A stretch of DNA of 27,156 nt from JBDKFK01 sp039798745 (GTDB lineage: Bacteria > Patescibacteriota > Microgenomatia > UBA1406 > GWC2-37-13), in assembly GCA_039798745.1 (NCBI GenBank), contig JBDKFK010000022.1, positions 1 to 27,156 on the forward strand, read 5' to 3'. The notes under the pieces are model-generated. The model made no database searches and was not told the DNA's origin. It was given only the letters and a program-made list of their open reading frames with translations. The translations under genes were made by a program, and so were the position numbers. This document shows, one piece after another, positions 7,023-15,171 of the stretch (its first letter is position 1; each line of letters starts with the position of its first letter).

Positions 7023-9008
7023 TTACACACCATATCTTGTACCGCGCAGTGATCGAGCTGCCTGATGTCCTACACCCGCCGCAACAACACCAGCAACACC
7101 CAATAGACCAAGTGGTGAAGCTATTGCTAACAAAGCGCTCCCTATGGCGGCAACCTTGAATAGCTTGCGTGAGGCCTCAGCTGGATTCTTTCCGTACATT
7201 TCTTTAAGATTTTCCAGGAGCTTTTCATCTTCAACATTTAGGATATCTTTACCCATAATGTCGTTGGCTATATGCTGAAACTCATGTTTGTTTGCGAGTA
7301 CCTGGTTAAAGAAATCAGGACCGTACATCATGTACATCTGTGTCGCTTTGGCTTTATCAAACCGGATTTCGTTCCAGAATCGCTTACCGTTGAAGATGGT
7401 CGCATCACCCTGGCGATACTGAGCAAGTCCGAGCATTTTAGCGACCAGCTCTGAACCAATTTTTCGCTTTACTTCAGGAGTAAGGTCGGGAAATTCATAG
7501 GTACCACCGGTAACATTTCTTATACCAAGTTCGTTCATTGCTTCAATAAGATTGGCACTCATTGATCTGCCCGCAACACTTGCTGTATAGTCCATGCGAT
7601 GAACCATACGATCAAACATCGCTTCAGGTCCCATAGCTATAGCATTTACATTATCGCGGATCCATTTATCGTCCCATTTATCGACCTGGTATTCCCCTGC
7701 GTTGCCATGACCGTACTCAAAATATGCAAGCTGAAGATACTTATCAAAAAAGCCGCGGACCCGATTTTCCATACCTGCAGCTTTTTCTTTCTTTTTTTCT
7801 TCTTCTGTTTCTTTTGCCTGAGCTTTTGTAAAGGCAGCATCTGTTGCTTTCTTGAGAATATCGTCGTTCCAGTATGTTATAAGGGCACTTTCGAGTGCTG
7901 TTTCCATTCTTCTTTTCTGTTGCGCCAGAAGACGATCTCTTTTATTTCTTAGTTTTATATACTCCGAAGACATCGCGGACACGCCTTTGAGTTGCTCGTT
8001 ATATTGATTAACCTGTTCATCAATGGTTTTATACTGAAGATAGTCAGATCTTTTAGTGCCGACTTTTTTGGCCAATGTTCGGGCTTTGTTTACTCGTATC
8101 TCAGCATCTTCAAGTTTGCCAATTTCATCGTTTAGCTTATTGCGTCTATTCTTGTCGGGTGGATTAACTGCGTCATCACGTTCGCCTTCGAGACGTGTTT
8201 TTTTGCGTGATATCTCTCCGATTACATCACCATAGCTCGTATCGTCGTCTTCGTTATCGGGTTTATATGCATCGGGAATTCTATCTATTGCCGTGCGCAA
8301 GGACTGTATATCTGCACTCAGTTGCTTTGCGTCAGCTTCGGACATACCAATGGCTGCTTGAGCGGCTTTGAGTTTGGTTACCTCATCCTGCACTACTTTG
8401 GCTTTACCCATCTGTTGTTCAAGCTCCTGCATGCGATGATGTGTTTCAAGGTCTTCCTCGGGTAACTGAATCCGTGCAAGGATCTGTTCCAACTTCATAC
8501 GAAATGCGGGATTTTTGAGATGATACTCTACAATCTCAGCCATCTTATCAACATTAGCTTGTCCTCCTCCTGCGGCTATATCTCCTGCAAAAGCCCGCTG
8601 GACCTGATCAGGTGTAAGACCGGTATCATGAGCCACAGCCAGTACAAATCCCGGGATTTTACCGAGAATCTCGCCAGCCGCAATAATTGTTCTCGACTTC
8701 ATTTTTGGTTCCTGATCAAGAATTTCATTGATAGTTCCTAAGGTAGTTTCAAGTTTTTTGTGACGTTTTGCGTCTCGTTCACTGGCAACAAGTTCGCCCA
8801 GTTCATTGCGGTCAACCATGGTATCGGTATTCCCCATTGGCATCGGTTGATATACTCCACCCAATTCTGCCATTCTGTTGAGAGTATTCTGAAGTGCTTT
8901 TACATGCGCGTGTTCGGCCTTTCCCGGCTGTCGAATAACAGCAGCTACATCGGTAGCCTCTGGAAGAGGACGTTTAACTTCTGCTACTCCTTCTGGTGAA
9001 TCGGGCAT
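7023..9008 (-). CDS. Large coiled-coil protein with C-terminal hydrophobic segment
   Basis: 661 aa of unrecognised family. About 60-400 is rich in Glu, Lys, Arg, Asp and Gln with heptad-like spacing (LEQQMGKAKVVQDEVTKLKA, KKTRLEGERDDA), so long coiled coils are expected. About 400-590 looks more globular (YLQLAYFEYGHGNAGEYQVD, FDRMVHRMDYTASVAG). Near the C-terminus FKVAAIGSALLAIASPLGLL and VAGVVAAGVG form one or two membrane-compatible segments followed by a basic tail. There is no signal peptide, so a cytoplasmic protein tail-anchored in the membrane is the simplest reading. It stands alone between a convergent HTH gene and a divergent zinc-ribbon gene. The start at 9008 has a TATAAT 13 nt upstream and no Shine-Dalgarno. 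Function unknown. Confidence 0.75.
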   Translation of the reverse strand: MPDSPEGVAEVKRPLPEATDVAAVIRQPGKAEHAHVKALQNTLNRMAELGGVYQPMPMGNTDTMVDRNELGELVASERDAKRHKKLETTLGTINEILDQEPKMKSRTIIAAGEILGKIPGFVLAVAHDTGLTPDQVQRAFAGDIAAGGGQANVDKMAEIVEYHLKNPAFRMKLEQILARIQLPEEDLETHHRMQELEQQMGKAKVVQDEVTKLKAAQAAIGMSEADAKQLSADIQSLRTAIDRIPDAYKPDNEDDDTSYGDVIGEISRKKTRLEGERDDAVNPPDKNRRNKLNDEIGKLEDAEIRVNKARTLAKKVGTKRSDYLQYKTIDEQVNQYNEQLKGVSAMSSEYIKLRNKRDRLLAQQKRRMETALESALITYWNDDILKKATDAAFTKAQAKETEEEKKKEKAAGMENRVRGFFDKYLQLAYFEYGHGNAGEYQVDKWDDKWIRDNVNAIAMGPEAMFDRMVHRMDYTASVAGRSMSANLIEAMNELGIRNVTGGTYEFPDLTPEVKRKIGSELVAKMLGLAQYRQGDATIFNGKRFWNEIRFDKAKATQMYMMYGPDFFNQVLANKHEFQHIANDIMGKDILNVEDEKLLENLKEMYGKNPAEASRKLFKVAAIGSALLAIASPLGLLGVAGVVAAGVGHQAARSLRGTRYGV

Positions 9009-9021
9009 ATAAATGAATTAA

Positions 9022-9027
9022 ATTATA
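9022..9027 (-). promoter_or_regulatory. Possible -10 box, short leader
   Basis: TATAAT on the minus strand ends 13 nt before the ATG at 9008, predicting a 5' leader of about 7 nt. I see no good -35 box. Confidence 0.45.
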
Positions 9028-9155
9028 AACACATCAGTCTACCTGGACGATATCAGAATATACAAAAAAAAATGGCAAGTCAAGATGATATTTATCTTGT
9101 GTAATAGAACACTATCTATATATACACTATATAAGAAGATCGTTACAATTTGATT

Positions 9156-9183
9156 TTGCCATTTTAAAATTATTCTCTATACT
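9156..9183 (+). promoter_or_regulatory. Promoter with near-leaderless start
   Basis: TTGCCA (9156-9161), a 16-bp spacer and TATACT (9178-9183) precede the ATG at 9193 by 9 nt. The predicted transcript starts about 3 nt before the start codon, and no Shine-Dalgarno is present. Confidence 0.7.
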
Positions 9184-9192
9184 GTATTCATC

Positions 9193-9939
9193 ATGATCTG
9201 TCCGAACTGCAAGAAAAAAATGAAGGAAAAACTTCTTGATAAACAGTCTCTCTATCACTGCGGAAACTGCGGATCCAGCTTCTTTGAACAGAACGGCATA
9301 AACCGGATTACTCTGAAATCGGCAAGCGAGCTGAGTCATGAAAAAAAAGAAGACCTCTATACTCCCGATCCCAAAAAATGCCCGCGCGATAGTACAGATA
9401 TGAAAGAGATCGACAATGAAGACTCCATTCCCCGTGAGGTATCGTTATTTCAGTGTCCTGTGTGCTGGGGTATCTTTGTGTATCCACAGGATCTTATTGT
9501 TTTCAAAAAAGCTCAGAAAGTAAAGATACAGTTTTTCAAACTCTGGGGAAAACCACTTCCTTCTGTTCAGAATATACTAGTGTTTGGCTTTATTACTCTC
9601 GTCTCGGTATCCCTTCTTGGTGCCATGGTCACACTTCAAAAACAAAAGGCCGATGTATCACAGGCATCAGGACCTGCCAAGGGCGTACGGTTTGAGATGA
9701 TGAAAAACGGATTGGTTGTGTATTTCACAACCACCCTACCCTACCAGTCAAAGATAGTGATGACCGATCCGGTCAAAGACATCTCTATAGTCAAAACACT
9801 CAGCGATACTCCGGTAATGATTCATATTCTGAACATAAAAGATGTCGATATACAAAAAGGCATGACTTATCATCTGGAACTTCGTGATGAGAATGGTACC
9901 CTAACCACCACAGATGAGCAGGTTATGGAGATAAAATAG
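9193..9939 (+). CDS. Double zinc-ribbon, single-pass membrane protein
   Basis: 248 aa. The N-terminal half carries two Cys4 zinc ribbons: CPNC (residues 3-6) pairing with CGNC (23-26), and CPRD (residues 57-60) pairing with CPVC (about 82-85); the first knuckle of the second ribbon retains only one Cys. One transmembrane helix lies at about 126-147 (NILVFGFITLVSVSLLGAMV). The remaining about 100 residues would be outside and look like a beta-sandwich (MMKNGLVVYFTTTLPYQSKI, TYHLELRDENGTLTT). The order of cytoplasmic zinc ribbons, membrane helix and external domain suggests sensing or scaffolding, but no function is known to me. It is monocistronic with its own promoter, and its end is separated from galT by an inverted-repeat element that may also stop transcription. 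Confidence 0.8.
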   Translation: MICPNCKKKMKEKLLDKQSLYHCGNCGSSFFEQNGINRITLKSASELSHEKKEDLYTPDPKKCPRDSTDMKEIDNEDSIPREVSLFQCPVCWGIFVYPQDLIVFKKAQKVKIQFFKLWGKPLPSVQNILVFGFITLVSVSLLGAMVTLQKQKADVSQASGPAKGVRFEMMKNGLVVYFTTTLPYQSKIVMTDPVKDISIVKTLSDTPVMIHILNIKDVDIQKGMTYHLELRDENGTLTTTDEQVMEIK

Positions 9940-9943
9940 TATA

Positions 9944-10171
9944 TAACCACCCCCTGCCCCCTCCTTAGTAAAGGAGGGGAATTCTTGTTCCTTCATTACA
10001 CATATAAAATCGATCCTTTACATAGCTGAAGTATTCTATAAATATGCCTCTGCCTTATTAAGAAGAGGGTCTATATAAAAGGCATATAAATGCCCCTCCT
10101 TTATAAAGAAGAGATATATAGAACTGAATATGAAGTGCCCCTCCTTTACTAAGGAGGGGTTGGGGTGGTTA
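9944..10171. repeat. MITE-like element with long terminal inverted repeats, copy 1
   Basis: The two ends are inverted copies of about 34 bp: TAACCACCCC, a short variable gap, then a CCCCTCCTT / AAGGAGGGG hairpin, mirrored at 10138-10171. Inside, further diverged copies of the hairpin occur (about 10047-10070 and 10091-10112), making a nest of palindromes. There is no coding capacity. It ends 4 bp before the galT stop codon, between convergent genes, and may act as a bidirectional terminator. A second copy lies at 11105-11237. A TA at both ends could be the target duplication. Confidence 0.75.
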
Positions 10172-10175
10172 ATGG

Positions 10176-11054
10176 TTACTTGTCCTTGGTAAGCTTCTTC
10201 AGTACATACGCAACCTTCGCGTCTATGCCTTTTAGTTCATACGAGGCTTCAAGCGGGTCTATGATATTTACCGATAATCCGGTTCCCAGCTCAAACCCGG
10301 CACGACTTACAAAACGCGGAATGATACGAAGATACCAGTTGTCCTTGGGGCTAATATAGTAGTTATAGCCAAAAGGTCCTGTCGCAATCTGTTTCTTAAG
10401 ATATATTTCATGCAGTTTCTTAATAATTCTCTGCAAAATTGCGGCAAGATCGGTTATTTTTTCATCAGTAATATCGCCAAATTTGCCACCTTCAACCTTG
10501 GGAGTAATCCAGACTTCATAGGGCCACTGAGAAAAATCAGGGCAGTACACATTGAAAAACGCATTTTCCTCTACCAGATTGTTCAGCGGCTCACGTGACA
10601 AGGTGTCGAGATTGATCTGCGAAGGGATAACAACCAGCTGAGAATGAGGGTGATTGAGCGACGCGCCCGCGTGCTCTCCATGGTTTGCAAAAATAAGCAC
10701 CTGTCCTTTTTTGCGATAAAAATTGAAGCGCTCTCTATAGGCGGTAAGAATGAGCTCTACGTGGTTTAGGGGAAAGTCTTCGATATCTTTGGCGTGGTCG
10801 GGTGAATGGATAAATACTTCATGAAAATCGGTAATCGGATACTTATTGGGAATCACCCGCACTTGCCATCCGACCTTATCGGCAGTTCCTTCGCCGTAGC
10901 GCAGCACTTCGGCCGCAGTTATCGTCTCATTGCCGGAACAGAACGGGCATACCGAAGCTTTTTTGCTCTCACCTGTATCGTCAGGACGTGATGCACGCGA
11001 TGATGAGATGATTACCCACCGTCGGGATAAAATATCCGGGACATATTTTGCCAT
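10176..11054 (-). CDS. galT: Galactose-1-phosphate uridylyltransferase-like protein (HIT superfamily)
   Basis: 292 aa from the ATG at 11054 (MAKYVPDILSRRWVIISSSR). GalT moves UMP between UDP-glucose and galactose-1-phosphate through a uridylyl-histidine. Visible hallmarks are the zinc motif CPFC at about residues 36-39, the segment NHGEHAGASLNHPHSQ with the catalytic HPH-x-Q, and the late IIPRFVSRAGFELGTG. Related nucleotidylyltransferases (such as ADP-glucose phosphorylases) share these motifs, so the exact sugar is open. A longer frame starting at 11111 adds an unlikely N-terminus that reaches almost to the repeat element. It is enclosed by the two MITE-like copies. It would supply UDP-sugars to the glycosyltransferase cluster downstream; the link is inferred. 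Confidence 0.85.
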   Translation of the reverse strand: MAKYVPDILSRRWVIISSSRASRPDDTGESKKASVCPFCSGNETITAAEVLRYGEGTADKVGWQVRVIPNKYPITDFHEVFIHSPDHAKDIEDFPLNHVELILTAYRERFNFYRKKGQVLIFANHGEHAGASLNHPHSQLVVIPSQINLDTLSREPLNNLVEENAFFNVYCPDFSQWPYEVWITPKVEGGKFGDITDEKITDLAAILQRIIKKLHEIYLKKQIATGPFGYNYYISPKDNWYLRIIPRFVSRAGFELGTGLSVNIIDPLEASYELKGIDAKVAYVLKKLTKDK

Positions 11055-11104
11055 AGTATTAGATTCTATGGTATAGATATTGTGAAAAGAAATCAACAAT
11101 GTAA

Positions 11105-11237
11105 TAACCACCCCTACCCCTCCTTAGTAAAGGAGGGGCCTTTAATATGTATGAAAGAACCCTCCTTGGTTGAGAAGGGGCATCATATATAGACCTCCTC
11201 CTTTACTAAGGAGGAGTACCCGAAGGGGGAGGTGGTT
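11105..11237. repeat. MITE-like element with terminal inverted repeats, copy 2
   Basis: It begins TAACCACCCC followed by the same CCCCTCCTT / AAGGAGGGG hairpin as copy 1, and ends with the inverted counterpart (a CTCCTCCTT hairpin, then GGGGGAGGTGGTT). The interior holds another weak hairpin (CCCTCCTTGG to GAAGGGG). It sits between two divergent starts (galT and pth), where a terminator has no obvious use, which favours a mobile origin. Confidence 0.75.
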
Positions 11238-11252
11238 CATACCGCGTTCCCC

Positions 11253-11261
11253 TGTTATAAT
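11253..11261 (+). promoter_or_regulatory. Extended -10 promoter, leaderless pth
   Basis: TG-T-TATAAT (TATAAT at 11256-11261) is an extended -10 element with no good -35. The predicted start point, 7 nt after the box, is the A of the pth ATG at 11268. The transaldolase promoter has the same layout. Confidence 0.8.
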
Positions 11262-11267
11262 AATCAC

Positions 11268-11831
11268 ATGAAACTTATTGTAGGACTCGGAAATCCAGGC
11301 GCTCAGTATGAACATACACGGCATAATGTAGGACATATGTATGTTGATTATCTTGCTCAGTTTCTGGCGTCAGATACTCAAAATATACATACCCAGTTCG
11401 CAGTTCAAAAATCGTTTGACGCTTCCGTGCTTGAAATACGCACGAATCGTGTTAAAATACTCTTGGCTAAACCTGTAACATTTATGAACAGATCAGGAGC
11501 CGCGGTAAGGAAATTAAGAGACTTTTATAAGATAGCAGATAGCGATATTGTAGTTGTTCATGATGATCTTGATATAACACTGGGACTATTTAAAATTCAG
11601 CTCGCGCGTGGACCAAAAGTGCACAACGGTATTGCATCGGTTGAGCAATCTCTTGGTACAAACGAGTTCTGGCGCGTACGGATAGGTGTAGAAAACAGAC
11701 CCAAGGAATATAAAATGAGCGGTGAAGCATATGTTCTTCAGAATTTTAAGACCGAAGAACGTGAAAAAGCGCACCATGCCTTTGAGGAAATCTCAAACCG
11801 CCTTAAGAAAGAACAACTGACAGAGCTATAA
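11268..11831 (+). CDS. pth: Peptidyl-tRNA hydrolase
   Basis: 187 aa, the usual length of bacterial Pth, which cleaves the ester bond in peptidyl-tRNA released from stalled ribosomes. The N-terminus MKLIVGLGNPGAQYEHTRHN contains the substrate-binding Asn and the catalytic His. KPVTFMNRSGAAV and VVVHDDLDITLG are the other family signatures. The normal GGHNG appears here as KVHNG, keeping the His-Asn-Gly. FWRVRIGVENRP completes the core. The start at 11268 is set both by family alignment and by the extended -10 box directly upstream; an upstream in-frame ATG at 11232 would lie before the promoter. Single gene, cytoplasmic. Confidence 0.93.
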   Translation: MKLIVGLGNPGAQYEHTRHNVGHMYVDYLAQFLASDTQNIHTQFAVQKSFDASVLEIRTNRVKILLAKPVTFMNRSGAAVRKLRDFYKIADSDIVVVHDDLDITLGLFKIQLARGPKVHNGIASVEQSLGTNEFWRVRIGVENRPKEYKMSGEAYVLQNFKTEEREKAHHAFEEISNRLKKEQLTEL

Positions 11832-11898
11832 GCATTATTGGGGCCTTCTCTTACTCTTTTCTTACCTATTTCTGACTGTTCTGCTCATATTATTCATT

Positions 11899-11904
11899 TA
11901 CTAT
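11899..11904 (+). promoter_or_regulatory. Weak possible -10 box
   Basis: TACTAT ends 9 nt before the ATG at 11914, the same spacing as other leaderless starts here. I find no matching -35, so this is a position-based guess. Confidence 0.35.
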
Positions 11905-11913
11905 TGCGTTCAT

Positions 11914-13230
11914 ATGAAAGTTCTTTATTTATACATGTTTCCCCTCTGGGGTAATGGTTCGGGCACCTGGATACGCAGACAGATATCACAGCTTAAGGTT
12001 ATGTATAGCAAAGATTTTCAGGCGGCAATAGTAGCTCCTGAGTCGCGGAATTTTAAGGATGCCCGTATCTTCAGGCTTAAACCACCTGTAGTGGGTGTAT
12101 TTGTTGGCAATCCAGAACTTCCCGATGTGAAAAAATATAAGAATCTCCCCCACTCCACTCACTTTGATATATACAGTTACTATCTCAAAAAAACAGCCGC
12201 TGCTGTGGAAAAATTTAAACCTGATCTTATTCATGTATTTCACACCGCATTTCTGCCTCCTGTGGCAAAACAGATAAGCGATTTTTATAAAGTACCGTAC
12301 GTCATATCCACACATGGAAGCGATCTGTATTATTTCAAAGAAGATCCACGCTGGGTACCACAGGTGCGAAGCGCTTCACTGGGAGCTAAGTATATTACCG
12401 CCAACAGCAACTGGACACGTGACTGGTACATTGAGATGTTTGGCAAAGACCTATCCGGCAAAATGCGCACAATCCCCGGCGGAGTTGACAACAATGTCGA
12501 TTTCACCCGCGATGTATCGTGGATTGATAAAAAGTACAACTTTAAACACGACAAGATGGTTCTTTTTACAGGGCGTCTTACCCAGCACAAAGGTGTGGAT
12601 TATCTCATAAAAGCCGCGCAACAGATAAAGGCCGATATCGTAATTCTGGGAGACGGTCCGGAACGCACCTATCTTGAAAGCCTTATTGTGAAATACAAAC
12701 TCGATAATGTGCATATGCTCGGATATTTTTCTCAGAGATTAGGAAAAATAAATGACTTCTACCTGCGCGCGGATGTATATGTAGCGCCGAGTGTCTGGGA
12801 TGAACCTCTCGGTCTTGTAATACTGGAAGCAATGATTCATAAGACACCTGTTGTAGTAACCCGTAAAGGCGGCGTCACAACGGTCGTAACCGACGGACAT
12901 AATGGCTATCTGGTACGGCCAAAAAGTGCCAATATGATAGCTGATCACGTAAATATACTTCTCAAGGACGATAAACTGCGCAAAAAAATGTCAGAGAATG
13001 CTTATAAATCGGTGAATGAAAAATTCAGCTGGGAAAAAATTTCCAACAAATTCTACCGCGTATATCAGCGCTCTATCACAAAACGGAAGGCCTCAGAAAA
13101 ACCACGGGATAGTATCATCCTTTCTGCAATAAAAAAATTCAAGGAGCTGCGTGACGAAGCAGATACTAGTGTCCCCGATCTGTTGGCCGGTCCCGCAAAC
13201 GTCAATGAAGTTTTGCCACCCATCCTATGA
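11914..13230 (+). CDS. GT4 family glycosyltransferase
   Basis: 438 aa, GT-B fold. The N-terminal domain begins MKVLYLYMFPLWGNGSGTWI and contains DLIHVFHTAFLPPVA and YVISTHGSDLYY. The C-terminal nucleotide-sugar domain contains VLFTGRLTQHKGVDYLIKAA, VILGDGPER and the EX7E motif EPLGLVILE, the signature of retaining GT4 enzymes such as mannosyl- and glucosyltransferases. After residue about 385 a charged tail (KRKASEKPRDS) extends past the normal end of the fold. No membrane segment is visible; it should work at the cytoplasmic face. It opens a plus-strand run of sugar genes and overlaps the next gene by 4 nt, indicating coupled translation. Donor and acceptor cannot be read from sequence. Confidence 0.88.
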   Translation: MKVLYLYMFPLWGNGSGTWIRRQISQLKVMYSKDFQAAIVAPESRNFKDARIFRLKPPVVGVFVGNPELPDVKKYKNLPHSTHFDIYSYYLKKTAAAVEKFKPDLIHVFHTAFLPPVAKQISDFYKVPYVISTHGSDLYYFKEDPRWVPQVRSASLGAKYITANSNWTRDWYIEMFGKDLSGKMRTIPGGVDNNVDFTRDVSWIDKKYNFKHDKMVLFTGRLTQHKGVDYLIKAAQQIKADIVILGDGPERTYLESLIVKYKLDNVHMLGYFSQRLGKINDFYLRADVYVAPSVWDEPLGLVILEAMIHKTPVVVTRKGGVTTVVTDGHNGYLVRPKSANMIADHVNILLKDDKLRKKMSENAYKSVNEKFSWEKISNKFYRVYQRSITKRKASEKPRDSIILSAIKKFKELRDEADTSVPDLLAGPANVNEVLPPIL

Positions 13231-14339
13231 AGATACTCATTGTATCAACGCTGAAACGGCGTATCGGACCCGATATATTTGCTTCGCGGTCGCGTATGAT
13301 TTATCAGCTTGCCACCGGACTCAGCAGCAAAGGGCATGAAGTGAGTCTGCTGGGAACAGCCGACAGTGTTGTGCCGGGTGTTACCGTTATTCCGGTGACC
13401 GAAAAAGGATGGGTAGACCTGCCTCCTGTTGAAAACGAATTTCAGCGTGAGGTCGCGACACTTATACTACAAGCCAGAAAAATACGGGAACTTCAGGACT
13501 CTTTTGATGTGATACACAATCACACGTATCCTGATTTTTTTCCGGGGATTATTGACCGAGATCTTAAGATACCCATGGTCACTACTCTTCACGCTCTGTA
13601 TGACTACTATATGGAAGATGTGCTTGCCGGAGCAAAACATTCATACCACATCGCGTTGTCCGAAGGATACCGAAGACTCTATAAGAAGGTCACATTTGAC
13701 GCCGTGGTCTATAACGGTATAGACACAAACGCATTCTCTTATCAGGAAAAAAAGTCAGATTATTTATTATGGCTCGGGAGGCTTCCCAAAGCCAAAAACG
13801 CTGATGGAACATTTATGGATCCAAAAGGTATCCGTTGGGCAATTAAGCTTGCTCAAAAAACGGGTGCTAAGCTGAAACTCTACGGCGTAGTCGAAGATAA
13901 ACAGTTCTATGAAACTGACGTAAGACCACATCTCAACGACAACATACAGTGGGTCGGGGCGGTATCTCCGGAGCAGTCACTTGCGTTTGACGAAGTAATA
14001 AAGCTTATGCAGCATGCGAAAGCCTTTCTTATGACCATAAATCAGCAGGAACCGTTTGGGTTGGTTATGGCAGAAGCGCTCAGTTCCGGAACGCCGGTTA
14101 TAGCGTTCGACCGCGGATCGGTAAAGGAAATAGTAATTGACGGTAAAACCGGGTTTACAGTTGATCCAGCAGACGGGCTTGAAGGGCTTGTGAACGCGGT
14201 TAAAAAGCTCGACACCATAAAGCCTGCTGATTGCCGCGAACGGGCGGTAACCCATTTTTCAATCGATGCTATGATACACAATCATGAAAAACTCTATAAG
14301 GACCTTATCCGGAAACATAGCGATCTACACCGATCTTGA
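13227..14339 (+). CDS. GT4 family glycosyltransferase
   Basis: 370 aa. Landmarks are MKILIVSTLKRRIGPDIFAS at the start, FDVIHNHTYPDFFPG and MVTTLHALYDYY in the first domain, LWLGRLPKAKNADGTFMDP and the EX7E motif EPFGLVMAE in the second, then GTPVIAFDRGSVKEIVIDG. It resembles the genes at 15140 and 16262 in the EPFGLVM and GTPVIAF.RG segments and in overall length, so the three probably arose by duplication and diverged in acceptor. The start ATG overlaps the previous stop (ATGA), and the last 56 nt overlap the phosphatase gene in another frame. Substrate unknown. Confidence 0.88.
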   Translation: MKILIVSTLKRRIGPDIFASRSRMIYQLATGLSSKGHEVSLLGTADSVVPGVTVIPVTEKGWVDLPPVENEFQREVATLILQARKIRELQDSFDVIHNHTYPDFFPGIIDRDLKIPMVTTLHALYDYYMEDVLAGAKHSYHIALSEGYRRLYKKVTFDAVVYNGIDTNAFSYQEKKSDYLLWLGRLPKAKNADGTFMDPKGIRWAIKLAQKTGAKLKLYGVVEDKQFYETDVRPHLNDNIQWVGAVSPEQSLAFDEVIKLMQHAKAFLMTINQQEPFGLVMAEALSSGTPVIAFDRGSVKEIVIDGKTGFTVDPADGLEGLVNAVKKLDTIKPADCRERAVTHFSIDAMIHNHEKLYKDLIRKHSDLHRS

Positions 14340-15171
14340 TGGAACACTTCTTGATGAACATGGATCAATTGAGTCGGTGAAATCTTCAATTGAGATCATA
14401 AAGCAAGCACAGCTGCCTCTTATTTTTGTAACATCCAAGACATATGCCGAAATTGAGGTACTTCATACACATCTTGGCATGTGGGGCCGTATGCCGTTTA
14501 TTGTAGAAAACGGCGGAGCCATATATATCCCCTCTTCTCTCTTTGACGCAAAGATGGTATCGCAGTCCACAGGATATAAACCCACCATAGACGAACATTT
14601 TTTGAAAATTACACTGGGAGAATCATATAACACGGTCCGAACCGCCCTCTTCCAGGCTGCGGCCAAGGCCGGATACAACGTAAAAGGTATTGGAGATATG
14701 TCTGTAGATGAATTCGCGTCGTATACAGGTTTGTCACACGACCTTGCCGCACGCGCGAAGCAGCGGGAGTATCAGGAAGGATATCTTATTGAGAAGGTAG
14801 ATGACAAAACTGCAGCATATCTGCGAATGGAGCAATGTATTAGAGAACTTGGGTTTGATTCTACTGCGGGCGGAGGGTTTTATCATATTATGAAAGGCGG
14901 CTCAAAAGCCAAAGCGGTAGCAATGCTCCAAAAACTATATAAGCATATCAATCCTTCTCTACGAAGCATTGGCTTCGGTGATGCGATGTCAGATATCGAA
15001 TTTTTGGACGTATGCGATGAAGGATATCTGGTTACAAACCCTGCCAAAATACGTGACGTTTCAGAGATACCTCCCGGGATTGTAAAGATGAAAGAATCAG
15101 GACCTGTCGCGTTTAATAATGTTATTCATGCAACACTCTATGAAGATCGCACTAACAGGCATTCTAACTAG
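14284..15171 (+). CDS. HAD phosphatase, mannosyl-3-phosphoglycerate phosphatase-like
   Basis: 295 aa, HAD subfamily IIB. Motif I is IYTDLDGTLLDEHG (nucleophile and acid/base Asp), motif II LIFVTSKT, motif III the Lys in KGGSKAKAVAM, and motif IV FGDAMSDIEFL. PFIVENGGAIYIP is typical of mannosyl/glucosyl-3-phosphoglycerate phosphatases, which release the free glycoside from its phosphate. No synthase of the GT55 or GT81 kind is visible here, so its substrate may be another glycosyl phosphate made by the neighbouring GT4 enzymes. Only one ATG precedes motif I, so the long 56-nt overlap with the upstream gene seems real. It also overlaps the next gene by 32 nt. Confidence 0.82.
   Translation: MKNSIRTLSGNIAIYTDLDGTLLDEHGSIESVKSSIEIIKQAQLPLIFVTSKTYAEIEVLHTHLGMWGRMPFIVENGGAIYIPSSLFDAKMVSQSTGYKPTIDEHFLKITLGESYNTVRTALFQAAAKAGYNVKGIGDMSVDEFASYTGLSHDLAARAKQREYQEGYLIEKVDDKTAAYLRMEQCIRELGFDSTAGGGFYHIMKGGSKAKAVAMLQKLYKHINPSLRSIGFGDAMSDIEFLDVCDEGYLVTNPAKIRDVSEIPPGIVKMKESGPVAFNNVIHATLYEDRTNRHSN

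Noticed and set aside
14386..14678. Minus-strand frames inside the HAD and glycosyltransferase genes
   Set aside because: They lie opposite genes with intact catalytic motifs and have no motif or start signal of their own.
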